Of a stretch of 64,000 nucleotides of DNA, positions 11,353-24,299 are shown one piece after another. Below the pieces are notes generated by a model. That model was given only the letters and a program-made list of their open reading frames with translations. It was not told the DNA's origin and did not search any database. Made by a program: the position numbers and the translations under genes. Source of the DNA: Gnetum montanum (taxonomy: Eukaryota > Streptophyta > Gnetopsida > Gnetales > Gnetaceae); assembly GCA_015680685.1 (NCBI GenBank), contig MNCI01013830.1, positions 201,064 to 265,063 of the forward strand, written 5' to 3'. Positions within the stretch are counted from its first letter, which is position 1. Every line of letters begins with the position of its first letter.

Positions 11353-14300
11353 TTAAGGAGGATGTGATGGATCATCCTCACCCTCACCACTACGGCCACC
11401 AATATCTCTATATGCTTAAAACACAACAACATAAAACTAATTAGTAAGCAACAACCAAAGTTATAACTTAAACAATAACAATATTAAAGAAAAAATATAA
11501 ATTCATCAAACCTATGGGGAATCTAACTTGATAAATTATGAGGGAAGATGTTGAAGACTAGTCTCCAAACAATGGAGAATTTGGTCTTCTATCATATTGG
11601 CTAAGTCAACATCCACAATATTAATGCTTGTAAAAATGTTAGCTGGGTCTACCCTTGTCTAATTTAGCATGTCCCATGACACTATACCCATAGAAGTCTC
11701 ACCTATAGTTATAATGATCTTAGGAGTGGGGAATTTGGATATCATGATAATTCTTTCAAAGAGTTGCTAATAACTCTCAATCTAAATCCCTTGGGTGAAC
11801 AACTCTCTCTTGCATTGTTTAGTCATCTCTTCCTTGAGCCACTTTACATATGCCTCATGATAAACCTTGTATTATATTTTTTGATCCTTTTGTATCTTAT
11901 CCCACTTTAGGATCCATGCACTATAATCTTTTCAAGCCTGGGCTTTTTGGGAGATGAGATCTATCTACATCCGCTACTTCACCATCTCCCTTGAAAGTGC
12001 CACCTAGTCATTGTTGACACTCTAGTAGTAGGTCTAGATGATCTCTTTGGTTTGCAAGTTCTCTAAGTTAGTCACTTGAGATTTCATAAAGACCTTGTGA
12101 TCTTGGAGATTCCTGATATTCTTAACCTACCATTAGATCCACAACTTGCTCCAATATGGATTCATTGGACCTTCTAAAGTCCCATGATGTTTTTGTGCAT
12201 GAAACAATAAGACTAGTAGTAGCTTTGTATAACTTCAAGGGTACATTTTGGACATTAGAGAAAATATTTATTAGGGATTCAAACTCCATGTCTTGGTTGA
12301 GATCCCACTCTACTAATGGCACTATAAATAATGCATAACCGTAAGCATAGATCATAGCCTAAGATAGTCATAACATAATACAACCTCGAACCATAGAAAA
12401 ATGACTAAGGTAAAAAAGGTTTAGTTCTTATCTATCGTGGGTGTAACCTATTTCAACTAGTCGATTATGTCCTTGGCCATTCCATGAATGAACTACACCT
12501 TGTTTGGGATCTCTACCCATGGTTTCATGTGAACTCTAGGGATAGGTGCCTTTACTGGTGGTGTAGGAACTACTACAAGACTAATAATCATTGAATGATT
12601 ACAATTAAAACAAAACCTAAAACCATAGAATATAACAAGTAACATTAAGATGTGTAGATATCTAACTCCTCTTCTTCCTCATCTAGGATGATGATGGGGG
12701 ATGTACCTAATAACAGGTTACTGAACAAGGTATCTAGGTCATCTATATCAACATTGGCTAATCTTTCATCCTTGTGATGCTTTAGGAGTTCCTCCTCTAC
12801 ATGCCTTTCTTCCTTAGTAGCTATAGTAGAGGCATGCCTCTATTCTTCCTCCTCGATGGTATCTTGGGTTACCATATCTTGACATTTATCTACAACCATA
12901 AGACATAAAATAGATTAGCACATAGAATAGTAATATAGCCATAACCATAAAACCTACCATAACTAAGACATTAAAACATAGTAAGTTATAGTAGTATTTG
13001 ATTGATATGACCTGTTAAACCTTAACTTGAGCTTCTTTAGGGTGGGCTACTCTATTGCTAGTGTCACTTCCTCCATGGGCCATTTGAACTTGGTCTTGGC
13101 TGCCTCATTAGCCTTGGAACACAACTCTTTGACCCTCTTGACATTGGTAGGCATAATGAGAGGCTCTTTCCTTATGCTATTAGGGGATCCACACCACCTA
13201 CCATCAAGTCCCTTGGTGGTAATAGATAATGAGTCACCCATCTCATTTGGTGGATTATAGATCTACATGATTGGATAAATGTGCTTTATCTAAGGTCTAG
13301 AAAGTTGGTTTGGGTCTTGAGCCATCCATTGTCCATTCCTCCACACCACCAAGAACTTTATGAACCTTTTCAAATAACTTGTAAAAAATGCATAATGCAT
13401 GCGGACATGGGTAGAGGTATTGTTGTGGAGTTTGAGAATCTCCTCATGAAGCCTAGTAGGAAAGGAGGTAGGCCAGTTGAACCTAGTATCCTTCATTAGG
13501 ACCTTCTTAAATGTTCACCCCTACGTGATGTTAATCACCTTCTTTTGTGAGAATATTTTAGGAAAGACATGGGATCTAAACAAAGGATAAGATGCCTTTG
13601 GTTCAAGATTTGTGAAGCTATCCAAGGCAAGCTTAGAGTGGCCCTTACTAGCACCAAACCACTTAAAAGCCTCCTCACAATGGCTTTTTTTCTTCAATAG
13701 TCTGGTGGCAACTAGTGTCCCATTTGTGGGAACACAAAACAAGCAATTAAAGGTGGCCTCATTAATGGATATGATGATCAACACCCCTTGAAACATACTA
13801 CTAAAATGATCAGCTCCTAGGTTGAAGGAGTTAATGATGTTTAGCATCTCTACAATGGGGATGGATTGGATAGGTGCCATGAAAACATCAAAGAAACTCA
13901 CACACTCAATGTTTTCTTGGATGTACCTAGGCATATATCCCCTCAACCACTCCTATGCTAGTATCACCTCATCAAATTTTAGAATGAGGGTATCCTTATG
14001 ACATTATGAAATGGATAAGGTGACATCTTAAGGAGTGGAAGGTCTTACAAGATGATAACAAACATTTATCATTGTCATAGGAACATCTAGAAAAAGTTAA
14101 AATCATAGAACACTTAAAACCTTAATAATCATAGAAACATTAGACATTATAATCCTTGTTCTTAGCTTTCTTTTTCTTGCATGGTGAGGCTTCTATAGAG
14201 ATCCTAGTAATAACAATATTATTCTTGGTATTCTTAGGGTTCACCCATCAATTGTGTGAGGTTTCATTAACTGTACACTTCTTGTAGATGGGGCTAAAGT

Positions 14301-15143
14301 CAGTAGTATATTTATCAAAAACTCCACTTAACTATTCTACATAATAGTTTTGACCTTGGGGCTTTTTTAAATACATTTAAGGTGGTTTGAGCCATCACCA
14401 AGGTTTGATAGTTCTTGATCAAGCCTTGATCATTAACTCTATACCTTCAAGAAGTTCATAAAACCAACACATTATGAAAGGTTCCTTAAAAAATAAAGCC
14501 AAAAATATTAAACCATTATAACAACCATGCTTACCGTGATAGATGGTACATGGTGCCAAGGGATTTTGGAATAATGTGTGAACTCTATGTGCCACCATTA
14601 CAATATTAACAACATCGTACTAATGGTACTTTGGCATGCTCCAAATATCTAAAAGGAATGATGCACCAATGATATCACTTGTATCTACTACCTCCCCTAC
14701 TACTTGAGTGGATAGATCATCAATTATGAACTTGAATGATCAAATTTGATACCTGAGACATCAATGTATCCACTATGATCCTAGTCATTTCTACAACTAA
14801 ATATGATCACATCATCATATTAAATTTCTATAGAATATAGGCAAGAAATTCCCTTGCTCTTTATTGAGAACTAGATTTGGGAGGGGGGTGTTGGGCTTGA
14901 AAGAGTTGATGCAACATAAAATGCCCACCAACTCCACCACTATGAGGATGGGCTTTAGCAGGGCCGTACATAGAAGCATCACACCATTAGAATCATATTT
15001 TTTCACTTAGAATTTCTTCAACAACTTTGTCAAACATCCTAGTTGAGGGTGAAATTAGCCCTCATAAATAACTCTAAGGTGTTGGATAAAGTTCATTTGA
15101 GGAATTTGAGAGCAACATCATTACAACCTTTACAACTAGACAT
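11353..15143 (-). pseudogene. Spliced antisense ORF of E1 (aORF-1), unknown function, decayed
   Basis: A minus-strand multi-exon gene opposite in direction to gag-pol. A possible start ATG is at 15143; the stop is at 11353. Recognisable blocks from the N-terminus: MSSCKGCNDVALKFLK; a block near 14600-14535 (VHTLFQNPLAPCTIYHG) followed by donor GTAAGC at 14534; a long exon at 13946-13521 (DVFMAPIQSIPIVEMLNII, later SYPLFRSHVFPKIFSQKK); 13496-13290 (RVRMHYAFFTSYLKRFIKF); 13241-13047 (GDSLSITTKGLDGR). A Glu/Asp-rich exon follows (about 12860-12660), then an exon with MKPWVEIPNKV, an intron ending at 12359, a coiled-coil exon (12358 to about 11760) and a short acidic end (RDIGGRSGEGEDDPSHPP). Each block has a counterpart in the same order in the antisense ORF of E2. 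I recognise no known domain; the role is unknown. Stops are mostly TAG. Confidence 0.72.
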
Positions 15144-17379
15144 TGTAGCCAGAATTTATAACTTGCACAACATCATAGATAAATTTTTTCCTAAGCTTAA
15201 AATAACATTTACATAAAAACATCCTAAAACCTAGAAAACAACCATAGATCAACAATTACACGAAATAGTAAAAACAAAAACTTTTAAAAGATGTAAAACT
15301 AGGTTTAGAGCATTATTGACATCTTTAGGCATCTCCAAGGTCATGGGACATTATCAAGAAAAATTTCTAAGTGTGGCAATGCAACCCATCTTACAATATT
15401 TAGCGAACACTACAAAAAAACTATAGAAATATTTTATTATTTTTTGTAGTATTTAGATAATTCTATAATCCTTTATAAAGTTTGGTAAATTTTTTTTCAC
15501 AATAGAATTAGTGATGATGTTTTACTATGATTTTTATCTTATCCTTTACTCTATCATCAAATGTGTAAACATGATGATTTATTTTTTTTAGACATGTTAT
15601 TTTGGTGTTCTAGGCTTTGCATCAAGATGGAAAAATTCTTCATTTGAAAGTGAATCATGGTTTTCATAATTAAAATATTAGGAAAAAAATTATAGAAGTG
15701 GTTCCTACAAGTTACAATTAGAATCACTAAAAAAATAACATTATATTATTAAGGTTTTTCCCACATGGTTTGCATTTTTAAGTTATAAGTTTCATATCAA
15801 TCATTAAAACTCAAGCTGGTTAACTATAGATTTAAAAGGAATAAAACTAATATAGCAAAACAAAACCCTTCCCTATAGTCTTAGTAAAAACTTATTAAAA
15901 ATCTATTTCAACTCCGATTTTAGTGATTCCACAACTAAAGGAATCTTGAAATCATGAAGTTTACAACCGTAGCTAGAATAGGAAAAACATCACAAAAATA
16001 TTTCAATAAAATGTAACCAATTTAGCATTAAATGTAGCCATAATTAAAATCCCCGTGTTGCATATGCTTGATAAAAAATTCTCCAAATTTTTTTAAAAGT
16101 TTAAATGAAGTGATTGCACCACTATTTGAAAGCTTAAATAAAACACTACATGTCCATGACATTAGAAAATTCAAAACCTATACCATTTCTTTAGATAAAA
16201 TTCATGAATCCACATGAAAAACTAGAAAATAGCACAAACCCTAACTATACAACCTAGCGAAGATGCTCGTAACTCTCTCATTATAAGTCTAAATTAGATA
16301 AAACCACACCCTATGGAAACCTTAAGTAGAGATATAAGAATTCAAAACATCAAAGTTAACAAATTGTAGCTATTTTCATAATAAACATTCACCAGTATGC
16401 TTCCTTTTTTGGCAAAAAAATATTAAAAAACACCTAAAATTTCATTTAATATAGCCACAAATAATAATGTTGAAGAAATGTAAGTATCATGAAAATACTA
16501 GGTAGGATTTAGTCAAATTCAAATTTTATCAAATATTATGACCTAGATCTAAGAAAAAGGCTCCACACCTAAACTAGTGGATAAAGCACATGCAACACAC
16601 CAAAACCTAATTAAATGAATCCAAAACAACCAAATGATCATAGATCTACATGAAACTCAATAAAATAATAGGTGACATTTCGTTAGAAATAAATTTTAAC
16701 AAACACCCTTTTGTAGATCTAAATAAAATTGTCCTATTCCAAGCTAGGAAAATAAAAACATGGCTAAGAGATGGCTAGCAATGGCCTTCCTTGGGGTTTC
16801 ATTGTGTGAGCTTTGAACAAAAATAGGCCTAGGTAATTAGGAGATGCCCTAGGCTATTTCATCTACCTCTTTAATCACTTGATTCTTGATCTTTCCACCT
16901 CTTTTCTTCATGATTACAAAATCTATGCTTGAAGAAGCTTGGAGATTGCAAGGTTGGAAGCTTTAATGCTACATGGGAGGATATCTAAATCATCCACACT
17001 AAGGATGAAAGATTCTTGTAATAAATAAACTTTGCCAAGGATATGCTCTAATGTGATCTATGGGGGAGTGAGAATTGTGATGGATGTTTGTAAAAATTTG
17101 AGATAAAAACCTAGGTTTAAACCTAAATGCCTTCTTCCATGTCCTTATTACCAATTACAGGCATTGAAACTAATGATTCATTAGAAGTGAAAAGGGGGGA
17201 ATTTCTCTCCATGCTAGAAGGTGGAAGTGAATGTTTAGTTTCAATAATTTAAAATTTCTAATGGGCCCCACTATCTGCCTTCCTAGTTTGACACATTTTA
17301 AACATGAAAACCTTGTCTACATTGAGGTTTTGATTCATTAAAATCCATAAAAACATGTTTTAACCTTATCCACTCAAGA
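15144..17379. other. AT-rich non-coding spacer upstream of aORF-1
   Basis: No coding frame is supported on either strand. It lies between the divergent starts of aORF-1 (minus) and RT (plus), and so may once have held promoter or untranslated leader sequence for either unit. No clear TATA box can be assigned because the whole stretch is AT-rich. Confidence 0.4.
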
Positions 17380-20260
17380 ACCCATGTTGAGCAGCATAGA
17401 CCTAGCATGGATTCCATTCCCTTGGTTGCCTAACCTTACTTATTGCTATTTTTGGTTATTTTCATTGACATGTAGGAACCCTAGACCTTAGTAGGGGGCA
17501 AGACCTTGACAAAGCTTGCCACTTTGTGGCATCCACCCTAGGGAAACATTTCCTAGCATGGATCCTACATTGAACAAGTGGAGTAACATCCATACCCATC
17601 CCGTAGTGCTCATCAAGCCTCAATCCAACCCCAAAATTGATTCCACATAATCCTAAACCCTCTAATCATTCCTGATAGCCTTGAAACCTTGTTCAACCTA
17701 ATTGAGAGTGTACAAAACTTTCAGATTTGATTTATCCATGCTGAGGAAAGGTCCATCAATGTTTCCCATTATAGATGTATGGGGGGATGACCAAAACTAC
17801 CAAGATCAATTGCTAATTTAACATATTTTAAATCTAACACCCCTTTTTAGCTTCTAGTAGCATAGATTAGTCATAATAAACCAATTTCTTACATCCAAAG
17901 ATCTTGTTCACCCTAGTTCATCCCCCATCAACACTACCTAGTATGGATCTAGCATGGATGCCCTAGGAATATTCAAAAAAGCACTTACCATAAGCTTAAA
18001 TAGTTGTAAAATTTACTTTGGTAGCCTAGATATCATTCCTTGGCCTCTAGTCATTAATAATTACTAATATTTGAGCTAATTTTTGCATTTGAAACTATCT
18101 CCATGGTAGTGAACCCTTCATCCAAGTTGCCCAACATGGATCAAGTTTGGATGCCCTAGGGGGCATACTAAAAAAACTACTTTGCAATAAGAAATTATCT
18201 TAAAACCTATACTAATGGCCTTACAACCTTGTCAAATTCTTTTAAAATATTCAAATGCCTCAAAATTTATCAGAAATAGCAAAACATTATTATCCCTCCT
18301 CCATCCATATTGGGGTCATGTTGTCCAATGCGGATAAAATAGAGGATGACTAAAAAAGGTACTAATGAGCCTTCAAATACACAGATTTTAATACTAAACA
18401 TTGACCCTTGAACTCTATGGTCTATATAGCTTTTAAGCCCTATCAAATCCTACTAAAAATGGCCAAGAAACTTGAATTTGAGTTGATCCATAGTTAGGGG
18501 AACCTTATCAACATTGCGTAGTGTGGATCTAACATGGAAAATAAGGGGTAAGATAAAAACTCCCAAGTTTTACACTAAAATTGGCATATGTTGACTTCTT
18601 ACCCTCTTGGAGATGTTAGTAGAAAAACCCTAATAAAACACACTCTATTTCATGATCACCCTTAACACCACATTGGTAACCCTCCTCATCCGTGTTGGCT
18701 AGCATGGATCCAACATGGATACTAATGGGGAGCCCAATGGGAATATCATAAACACCTTGAAACAACACCAAATGGCCTTACATGCATCCTAGAACCTTTT
18801 TGAAGCCTCCCAGAGCCCTTAAACCTTACGAAATTTGTTCAAAAATTGTGGGAATAAAGCTCCCTTGAATTCTCTATGTTGCATCCATGTTGACCAATGT
18901 TGATCTAGTGTAGATTAAAAGGGATAAGTCCAAAAAACCATCTAAAGACATTTAAAACTACCATATTTTGATCCTAGACTTCAACCATTAACACTAGTAA
19001 TCCCAGAGACACACATGCATGACTAAAACTTATTAAAAACTGTAAAAAATTGATTCCCTTTGATCCTCCATGCTAGGTCCATGCTGGCTAGTCTGAACCT
19101 AGTATGAACATCCAAAACCAATCATAAATCCTTAAAATTGCCAAAATTTAACCTCAAACCCTAGCTCTTGATATTAAAAACCCTAGTAGCTAACATTCAT
19201 GGTAGATTTATTGTCAAACTAGCCTAGATTTAATATTTTTATTATACCCACATGGATCAAGTGTTGATGGATTACCTTTCAACTTTTAGCAGTAGATCAA
19301 CATCCCCAAAGAATAAAAACCTACACCAGCAAATCCTATAACATCATAGCCTCACATGTTTACTTTTTTAAGCTCACTTTTGTCCATAAAACACATTAGG
19401 CCCCCTTATCCATGCTTTATCTATGCTATCCAACATGGATAAAGGGAGGGGGGAGGGGGGGGGGGGGGGGGGGGGGGGGGGTGGAAAACCATGCATGACC
19501 TTAAATAGTGTTCAAACCTTGCTAAAATTGACCAAAATTCCTAGAAATTACTATTTATAACCCTAGAAATCCTAAAACTTGGTTAATATACTCCTAGAAC
19601 CACCCTAGAAGCAAGAAGAAAGAGTAGCTTCATTCATCCATGTTTTATCCATTTTGGCTAGTGTGGACCTAATGTGGGTACTATTCCCAACTTGATTTAA
19701 TGCTTAAGACTCTTTCAAAATGGCTTTAAAACTCAATTTGGAGGTGAAAAATTGTAGAAAATTGGTCCTAATTACAAATCCAACCTTGTTTGATGTCATT
19801 ATGACTTAGATCTAGAGCCTCCATGCTGATGCTAACCAACATGGATATAATTGGTATGACTTTAAAACCTACCTTTTGTCCATTTTCAACCTTCATAACA
19901 ATCAATCTTAATATATCTAGCCTTGCACTACCTTGCAAAGGACATGGAATCCAAATTTTGACTCTTTGGATGCCATGCAACCCATTTTCATTGGTATCCA
20001 TATTGGATCAACATTGCATCACAGGGATCCATCATGTATGATAGATCCAGGCTTCAATAGGAGTTCCCAGGGGTTGAGACTAATGCCAAAACTAACCTAT
20101 TCCCTTCCCTATTCACTACTTTGATATGAAATTCACTAGGAGTCAAAAAATGCACAAAAAAATCTTTAAAAACCATCTGGATGTTCCATCCATGCTAGGG
20201 GCCATCCTATCCATGGTAGCTAGCTTAGATCCAACATGGGTCTATTGTGGATAGCCTAAA
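17380..20260. repeat. Degenerate ~187-bp tandem array inside E1
   Basis: About 15-16 diverged copies. Each carries a phrase like TAGCATGGATCTAACATGGA after a CCATGCTG-like lead. Phrases start near 17385, 17546, 17735, 17925, 18116, 18302, 18500, 18684, 18879, 19064, 19244, 19408, 19635, 19819, 20000 and 20183, a mean spacing near 187 bp (range about 160-230). Between phrases lie AT-rich stretches with repeated AAACCTT/CCTTAAA words. No coding capacity is supported. Internal satellite-like arrays are known in large Tat/Ogre elements; E2 has no equivalent here. Confidence 0.75.
19455..19481. repeat. Poly-G homopolymer (~27 G) within the array
   Basis: Follows GGGAGGGGGGA and looks like expansion of a G-rich unit variant. 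The length is probably unreliable in the assembly. Confidence 0.85.
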
Positions 20261-21079
20261 AATATTACATTTTTAGCTTAAATAACCTCAAAATAGCCTT
20301 GATTGGTCCCTAAAATCATCCATGATCCTTGTAGCCTAAAACCATGGTCCACTAAGGCCCAAAAATGGCAAAATCTAACCTCTTTTTAAGTATATTTTCA
20401 CCAAGATTCATCATATCTATCCCATTTTCCTTATTTGATCTTGTTTCATCATATTACAACCTATTTTGATCATTTTTACATTGTTGATCTTTTTTTGCCT
20501 AATATGACTTCTATCTCAATGTGTTTTCCTTGATTCCATATATTATAGTCCTATATAGCCTTCTTTATCCTTTGATTGGTATTAAATGATGGGGCTTAAC
20601 CTTCCTTGAAAATCATTTGGTACCATGTGACCATGGCCCAATATGTCATTGAATTGGCATCATTGCCTACCATGGTCTTAAATTGGAAAGGTTGTTACCT
20701 CAGTTAACCTTATTTTACCTTTTTATTGTTATGCTTTTCTCATCCTTATTTGGCCTTTGGTTGATCTTTGTTTACCCTTTGTTTCATTTTATTAATCTCT
20801 TTTTATCTATTATAGCCCTATACAACCTTGTTCACCTTTTATTTTCATTTTATAGAATAGATTTAGATATTTTTATAGCATTTTTTCATTATTTACTCAT
20901 CTTTACGTAGGACCCACTCAATGTGCTTATGGCTAAAATGCAGGACTAAAGTATGAGTACCTAGGAGTAGATCAGTTTTCCTTTAAGCCTAAGTAGGCCT
21001 TATGGTAATGTAGAATAGTGCATCAACACTAATTTCCTAGATCTTGAGCCTAAGAGTCTTGTTAATAACATATTCTTGA
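20261..21079. other. Spacer between the tandem array and RT of E1
   Basis: Non-coding. Near 20610-20680 it has phrases such as ACCATGTGACCATGGCCCA and TACCATGGTCTTAAATTGG, related to the short repeats at 10855-11010 and 24300-24485. A T-rich stretch (20690-20905) gives a hydrophobic open frame that I regard as compositional. Confidence 0.4.
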
Positions 21080-22230
21080 TAGAGAATCCTCTAAAATGGC
21101 CAAAAATCCTAGTTAAAACCCTTGACCTAGAGGCTAGTGACATTACCAAAGAGTCTCTCATTGAGGTTCCTATCACACCACATAGTGGTGAGGATAAAAC
21201 CCTAAAAATAAGTCCCTCTCTATAACCTCAATAAGCTTAAGATGTCACCAAGGTCCTACAAGATAATATTAAGGCATTCACTTGATCATATGAAGATATG
21301 CCAAGACTAGACCCATGCCTAGTTTCATATAATGTCATATATGATCCTAGCATTAGATTGATGGAGAAAACATTTTACAAGATTAGAGACATAATTTGGC
21401 CTTGGAAATCTATGATGGGATCAAAAATCTATACTAAGCAAGTTTCATTAGGGCTATTGACTACATAGAATCAATGTTTAATATAGTTGTAGTCCCCAAG
21501 AATAATAGGAGTATTCATATCTACATTGATTTCTAGGAATTAAATAAGGAAACCATCAAGGATGAATTTCATTTTCCTAGTATTAATCAACTTATCAATA
21601 GCATAGCTAGGCATGCCTTATATTATTTTATTGATGGGTTCTTGGGATATAACTAGATTTGGATCAATCTACACCATCAACTTATCATGACCTTCATGAT
21701 CTCTTTGGGTACTGTTTGCTATATCATGATGCCCTTTGGCCTTAAAAATGTTATGGAAACCTACCAATGAGCCATGACATATATCTTTAGTGATTACATG
21801 CTTTGTTTTCTTAATGATTATGTAGATGATATGGCTATTAAGTCCAAAATGTTCAATAATCATGCACATGACCTAGACCTAGTACTTAAATAGTGCCTTA
21901 AGTACAATCTTAGGCTTAATCCCAAGATGCGTATCTTTGATTTCAAGATCAATAAGATTCTTAACATTATAGTATCCAAAGTAGTAATACATGTTGATCC
22001 TGATAAGGTTAGAGTCACAACCAACATGGTAATGCCTAGTAGACTTAATGAGCTTTGGGGATTACAAGGTAGGTTACAATTTATTCATAGGTTTATCACT
22101 AGATTTATAGCTAAGATACAACCCATAAAACACTTGCTAAAGAAATGGGTTTACTATGAGTGGACAACTATATGCCAAGAGACCTTTGAAAACCTGAAGT
22201 AAGAGTTGGCACAACTACCGATAGTCTATC
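21080..22230 (+). pseudogene. Reverse transcriptase domain of E1 (decayed)
   Basis: The segment starts with a linker typical of gypsy polyproteins (SYEDMPRLDPCLVSYNV, about 21280-21330). It continues through the finger/palm region to the catalytic motif DYVDDMAIKS at about 21816-21845. After this come the connecting block LNELWGLQGRLQFIHRF (22035-22090) and HLLKKWVYYEWTTICQETFE (22130-22185), the usual RT-RNase H junction. The enzyme copies element RNA into cDNA inside the particle. Frameshifts and TAG stops are frequent, but YVDD survives. It aligns with 35130-34100 of E2. Confidence 0.8.
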
Positions 22231-22540
22231 CTCCACAAGAAGGTAAACCATTTTACATATACCTTGCCATCTCCATCATGTCCATTTCCTCTCTACTCTA
22301 TCAAAAACATGATTATGGAGTAGAAATGCTAGTATACTATCTTATCCATGCATTAGTTTCCCACAATACATGATACACTAAAGTGAAGAAGTATTGTCTA
22401 GCACTGGTCTCTCATTGAAGAAGTGAAGATACTACCTCTGCAGAAGCTAGGTCAACATCAATTGCAAAGAAAACATACTTAGAGCTATAACGACCAAAAT
22501 CTATGAGGGTAGCTATATAGCTTGATGGAAAGCTATAAAC
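22231..22540 (+). pseudogene. First (gypsy-type) RNase H of E1, decayed
   Basis: Begins with QEGKPFYIYLAIS and contains VYYLIHALVSHNT and YTKVKKYCLALV. These correspond to the conserved tail of the Ty3 RNase H domain, which follows RT directly, and to YLSHALISYEKKYNKVERN in E2. The catalytic DxS region reads YLAIS, so the first acidic residue appears lost. In Tat elements this domain is typically degenerate and backed by a second RNase H, present here at 22680-22980. Confidence 0.65.
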
Positions 22541-22679
22541 ATGAAGTTTGATCTTTATTACATTTTATAGTCCTCAATGAAAGGTTAAGTTATAGCCATA
22601 CAACTTACTATATCACTTATTATGATCATGCAGTTTCCTGATGAATACATCAATGGTGTTAGCTAACTGTTCAAGGGTT

Positions 22680-22980
22680 ATGAGGTGGTCATGCACTTTG
22701 ATGGAGCTTCAACTACCCATGGAACAATTTTCACTACTATCATAACATTCTTATCTAGTAAAATTTGATCCTTGATCTATCATTTTGAGTTTCCATGCAC
22801 CAACAATATAGTAGAGTATGAGAGATTGATCAAAGCAATGATGGTAGCTTGTAACCTAGGAATCAAGTGCTTAACAATCAAGGGTGACTCACAACTTGTG
22901 GTTAACCAACTAACCAAGATTTACACTTTTAAAGCCAAACATTTACAACCTTACTATGACCTAGGAAAGTAACTATTACA
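22680..22980 (+). pseudogene. Second, archaeal-type RNase H (aRNH) of E1
   Basis: Contains MHFDGASTTHG (about 22690-22725), CTNNIVEYERLIKAM (22797-22845) and KGDSQLVVNQLTKIY (22880-22925). These carry the D, E and D of an RNase HI active site in the order and spacing expected. The frame is open from 22772 to 22972. A second RNase H downstream of the first is a hallmark reported for the Tat lineage of plant Ty3/gypsy elements. It would remove element RNA from the RNA:DNA hybrid. E2 has the same domain at 33545-33230. Confidence 0.75.
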
Positions 22981-23169
22981 ATTATTTATAGACATTGACA
23001 TCCAACATGTACCATGAAACAAGAATACTATAGCTAATGCAATTGCAATGCTAGCCCTTATTGTGATAGTAGATGTGTTTAGCAAGTTTTCCACCATAAC
23101 TATGGATTGTGCTATACCCATTAAATAGATTTCTAAGGATGCCTTTGTGGTCCTAGTTCATACTACTCC

Positions 23170-24295
23170 TACAAGAGAGTGGTATCACAATATCAAGTTT
23201 TACCATATGCATGGTGTATCTTCACAGAGCCTGATTGCTACCCAAAAGGATGATATACATAAACAAGCAAAAGAGTATGTACTTGTAGGTGATAACACAT
23301 TATGTTGATGGTCCTATGATGGCATATTCTTAGTGTGCTTGGGTAAGACCAAAGCCAAAATAGTCATAGAGTAGGTTCACAAGGGTGTTTATGGGGTACA
23401 TATAAGACCTAGAGCTATGACCTCTAAGATTAGATAGTTAGACTATTACTGGCCCTATATGGAAAATGACTACTTTCAAAAGGTTTAAACTTGCAACACA
23501 TGCTAAAGGCATATTAACTATATACAAATACCATAAACTGAGTTACATACTACTCAAATAATGTGGTCATTTAAAGGGTGGGTGTTGGATATCATTTTAC
23601 CCATGATGCCTAAGTTTTCTGTAGGCCATAGTTTATCATTACCATAACCGAATACTTTACAAAGTGGGTTGAAGCTATTCTCCTAATAAAGATAACATCA
23701 CAACAAGTTTATAAATTTATATTAGATAACATTCTATCCCATTTTTTCATTCCTATGACCATACTTATAGACAATGGACCATACATTAGTATCTAAGAAA
23801 TGAAGGATTTCTATCATGACCTAGGCATTAAGAACTCTTTCTCATCAACATATTACCCTCAAGAAAATGGACAAGTAGAAGCAAGCAATAAGGCCATCAT
23901 AAACTTGCTCAAGAAAATGCTAAACAATAGTAAACACAAGTGGCATGAGCAGCTTGTCCATGCACTTTGGGATTACCAAACAACATACCGTACCATAATA
24001 GGTGTAATTCCTTATAGCTTGGTTTATGGTTATAAAGTTGTTTTACCTCTTGCATTGTAGTTTCCATCACTTTAAGTATCCTTGTTTGACTTCCTCAATG
24101 ATGAAAAGAACAAGGTGACTTGGTCCTCAAGGCTGTCTATAAGCATGTGGACAAATTTTCAACAAACTAGGAAGGGTCTTTTTTAGTTATCAAAGCCTAT
24201 GATAATGGCACATTTATAATAGTAGAAATGGATGGAAATGAGTTAGCCAATTTGATTAACCATTCCTATCTAAAGCCTTACTACATGTAGCTAAT
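23170..24295 (+). pseudogene. Integrase of E1 (decayed)
   Basis: The N-terminal zinc-binding region is visible near 23380-23510 (VHKGVYGVHIRPRAM, then TCNTC). The catalytic core shows LDIILP (about 23590), IDNGPYIS (23768-23791) and NGQVEASNKAI (23868-23900), giving the D,D(35)E triad in proper spacing. An open frame at 23800-24060 encodes the last part of the core (SFSSTYYPQENGQVEASNK, then LVYGYKVVLPL). The C-terminal part ends near NHSYLKPYYM at about 24260-24290. No chromodomain follows, as expected for the Tat/Athila side of gypsy elements. Confidence 0.8.
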
Positions 24296-24299
24296 AGGC

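Noticed and set aside
17380-20260. Possible CRISPR-like array because of regular repeats
   Set aside because: Units are long, diverged and lack identical short repeats with unique spacers, in a plant-type repeat context.
20683-20910. 75-residue hydrophobic frame, like a membrane protein
   Set aside because: T-rich composition explains it; no conservation in E2 and it stands in a spacer just before RT.
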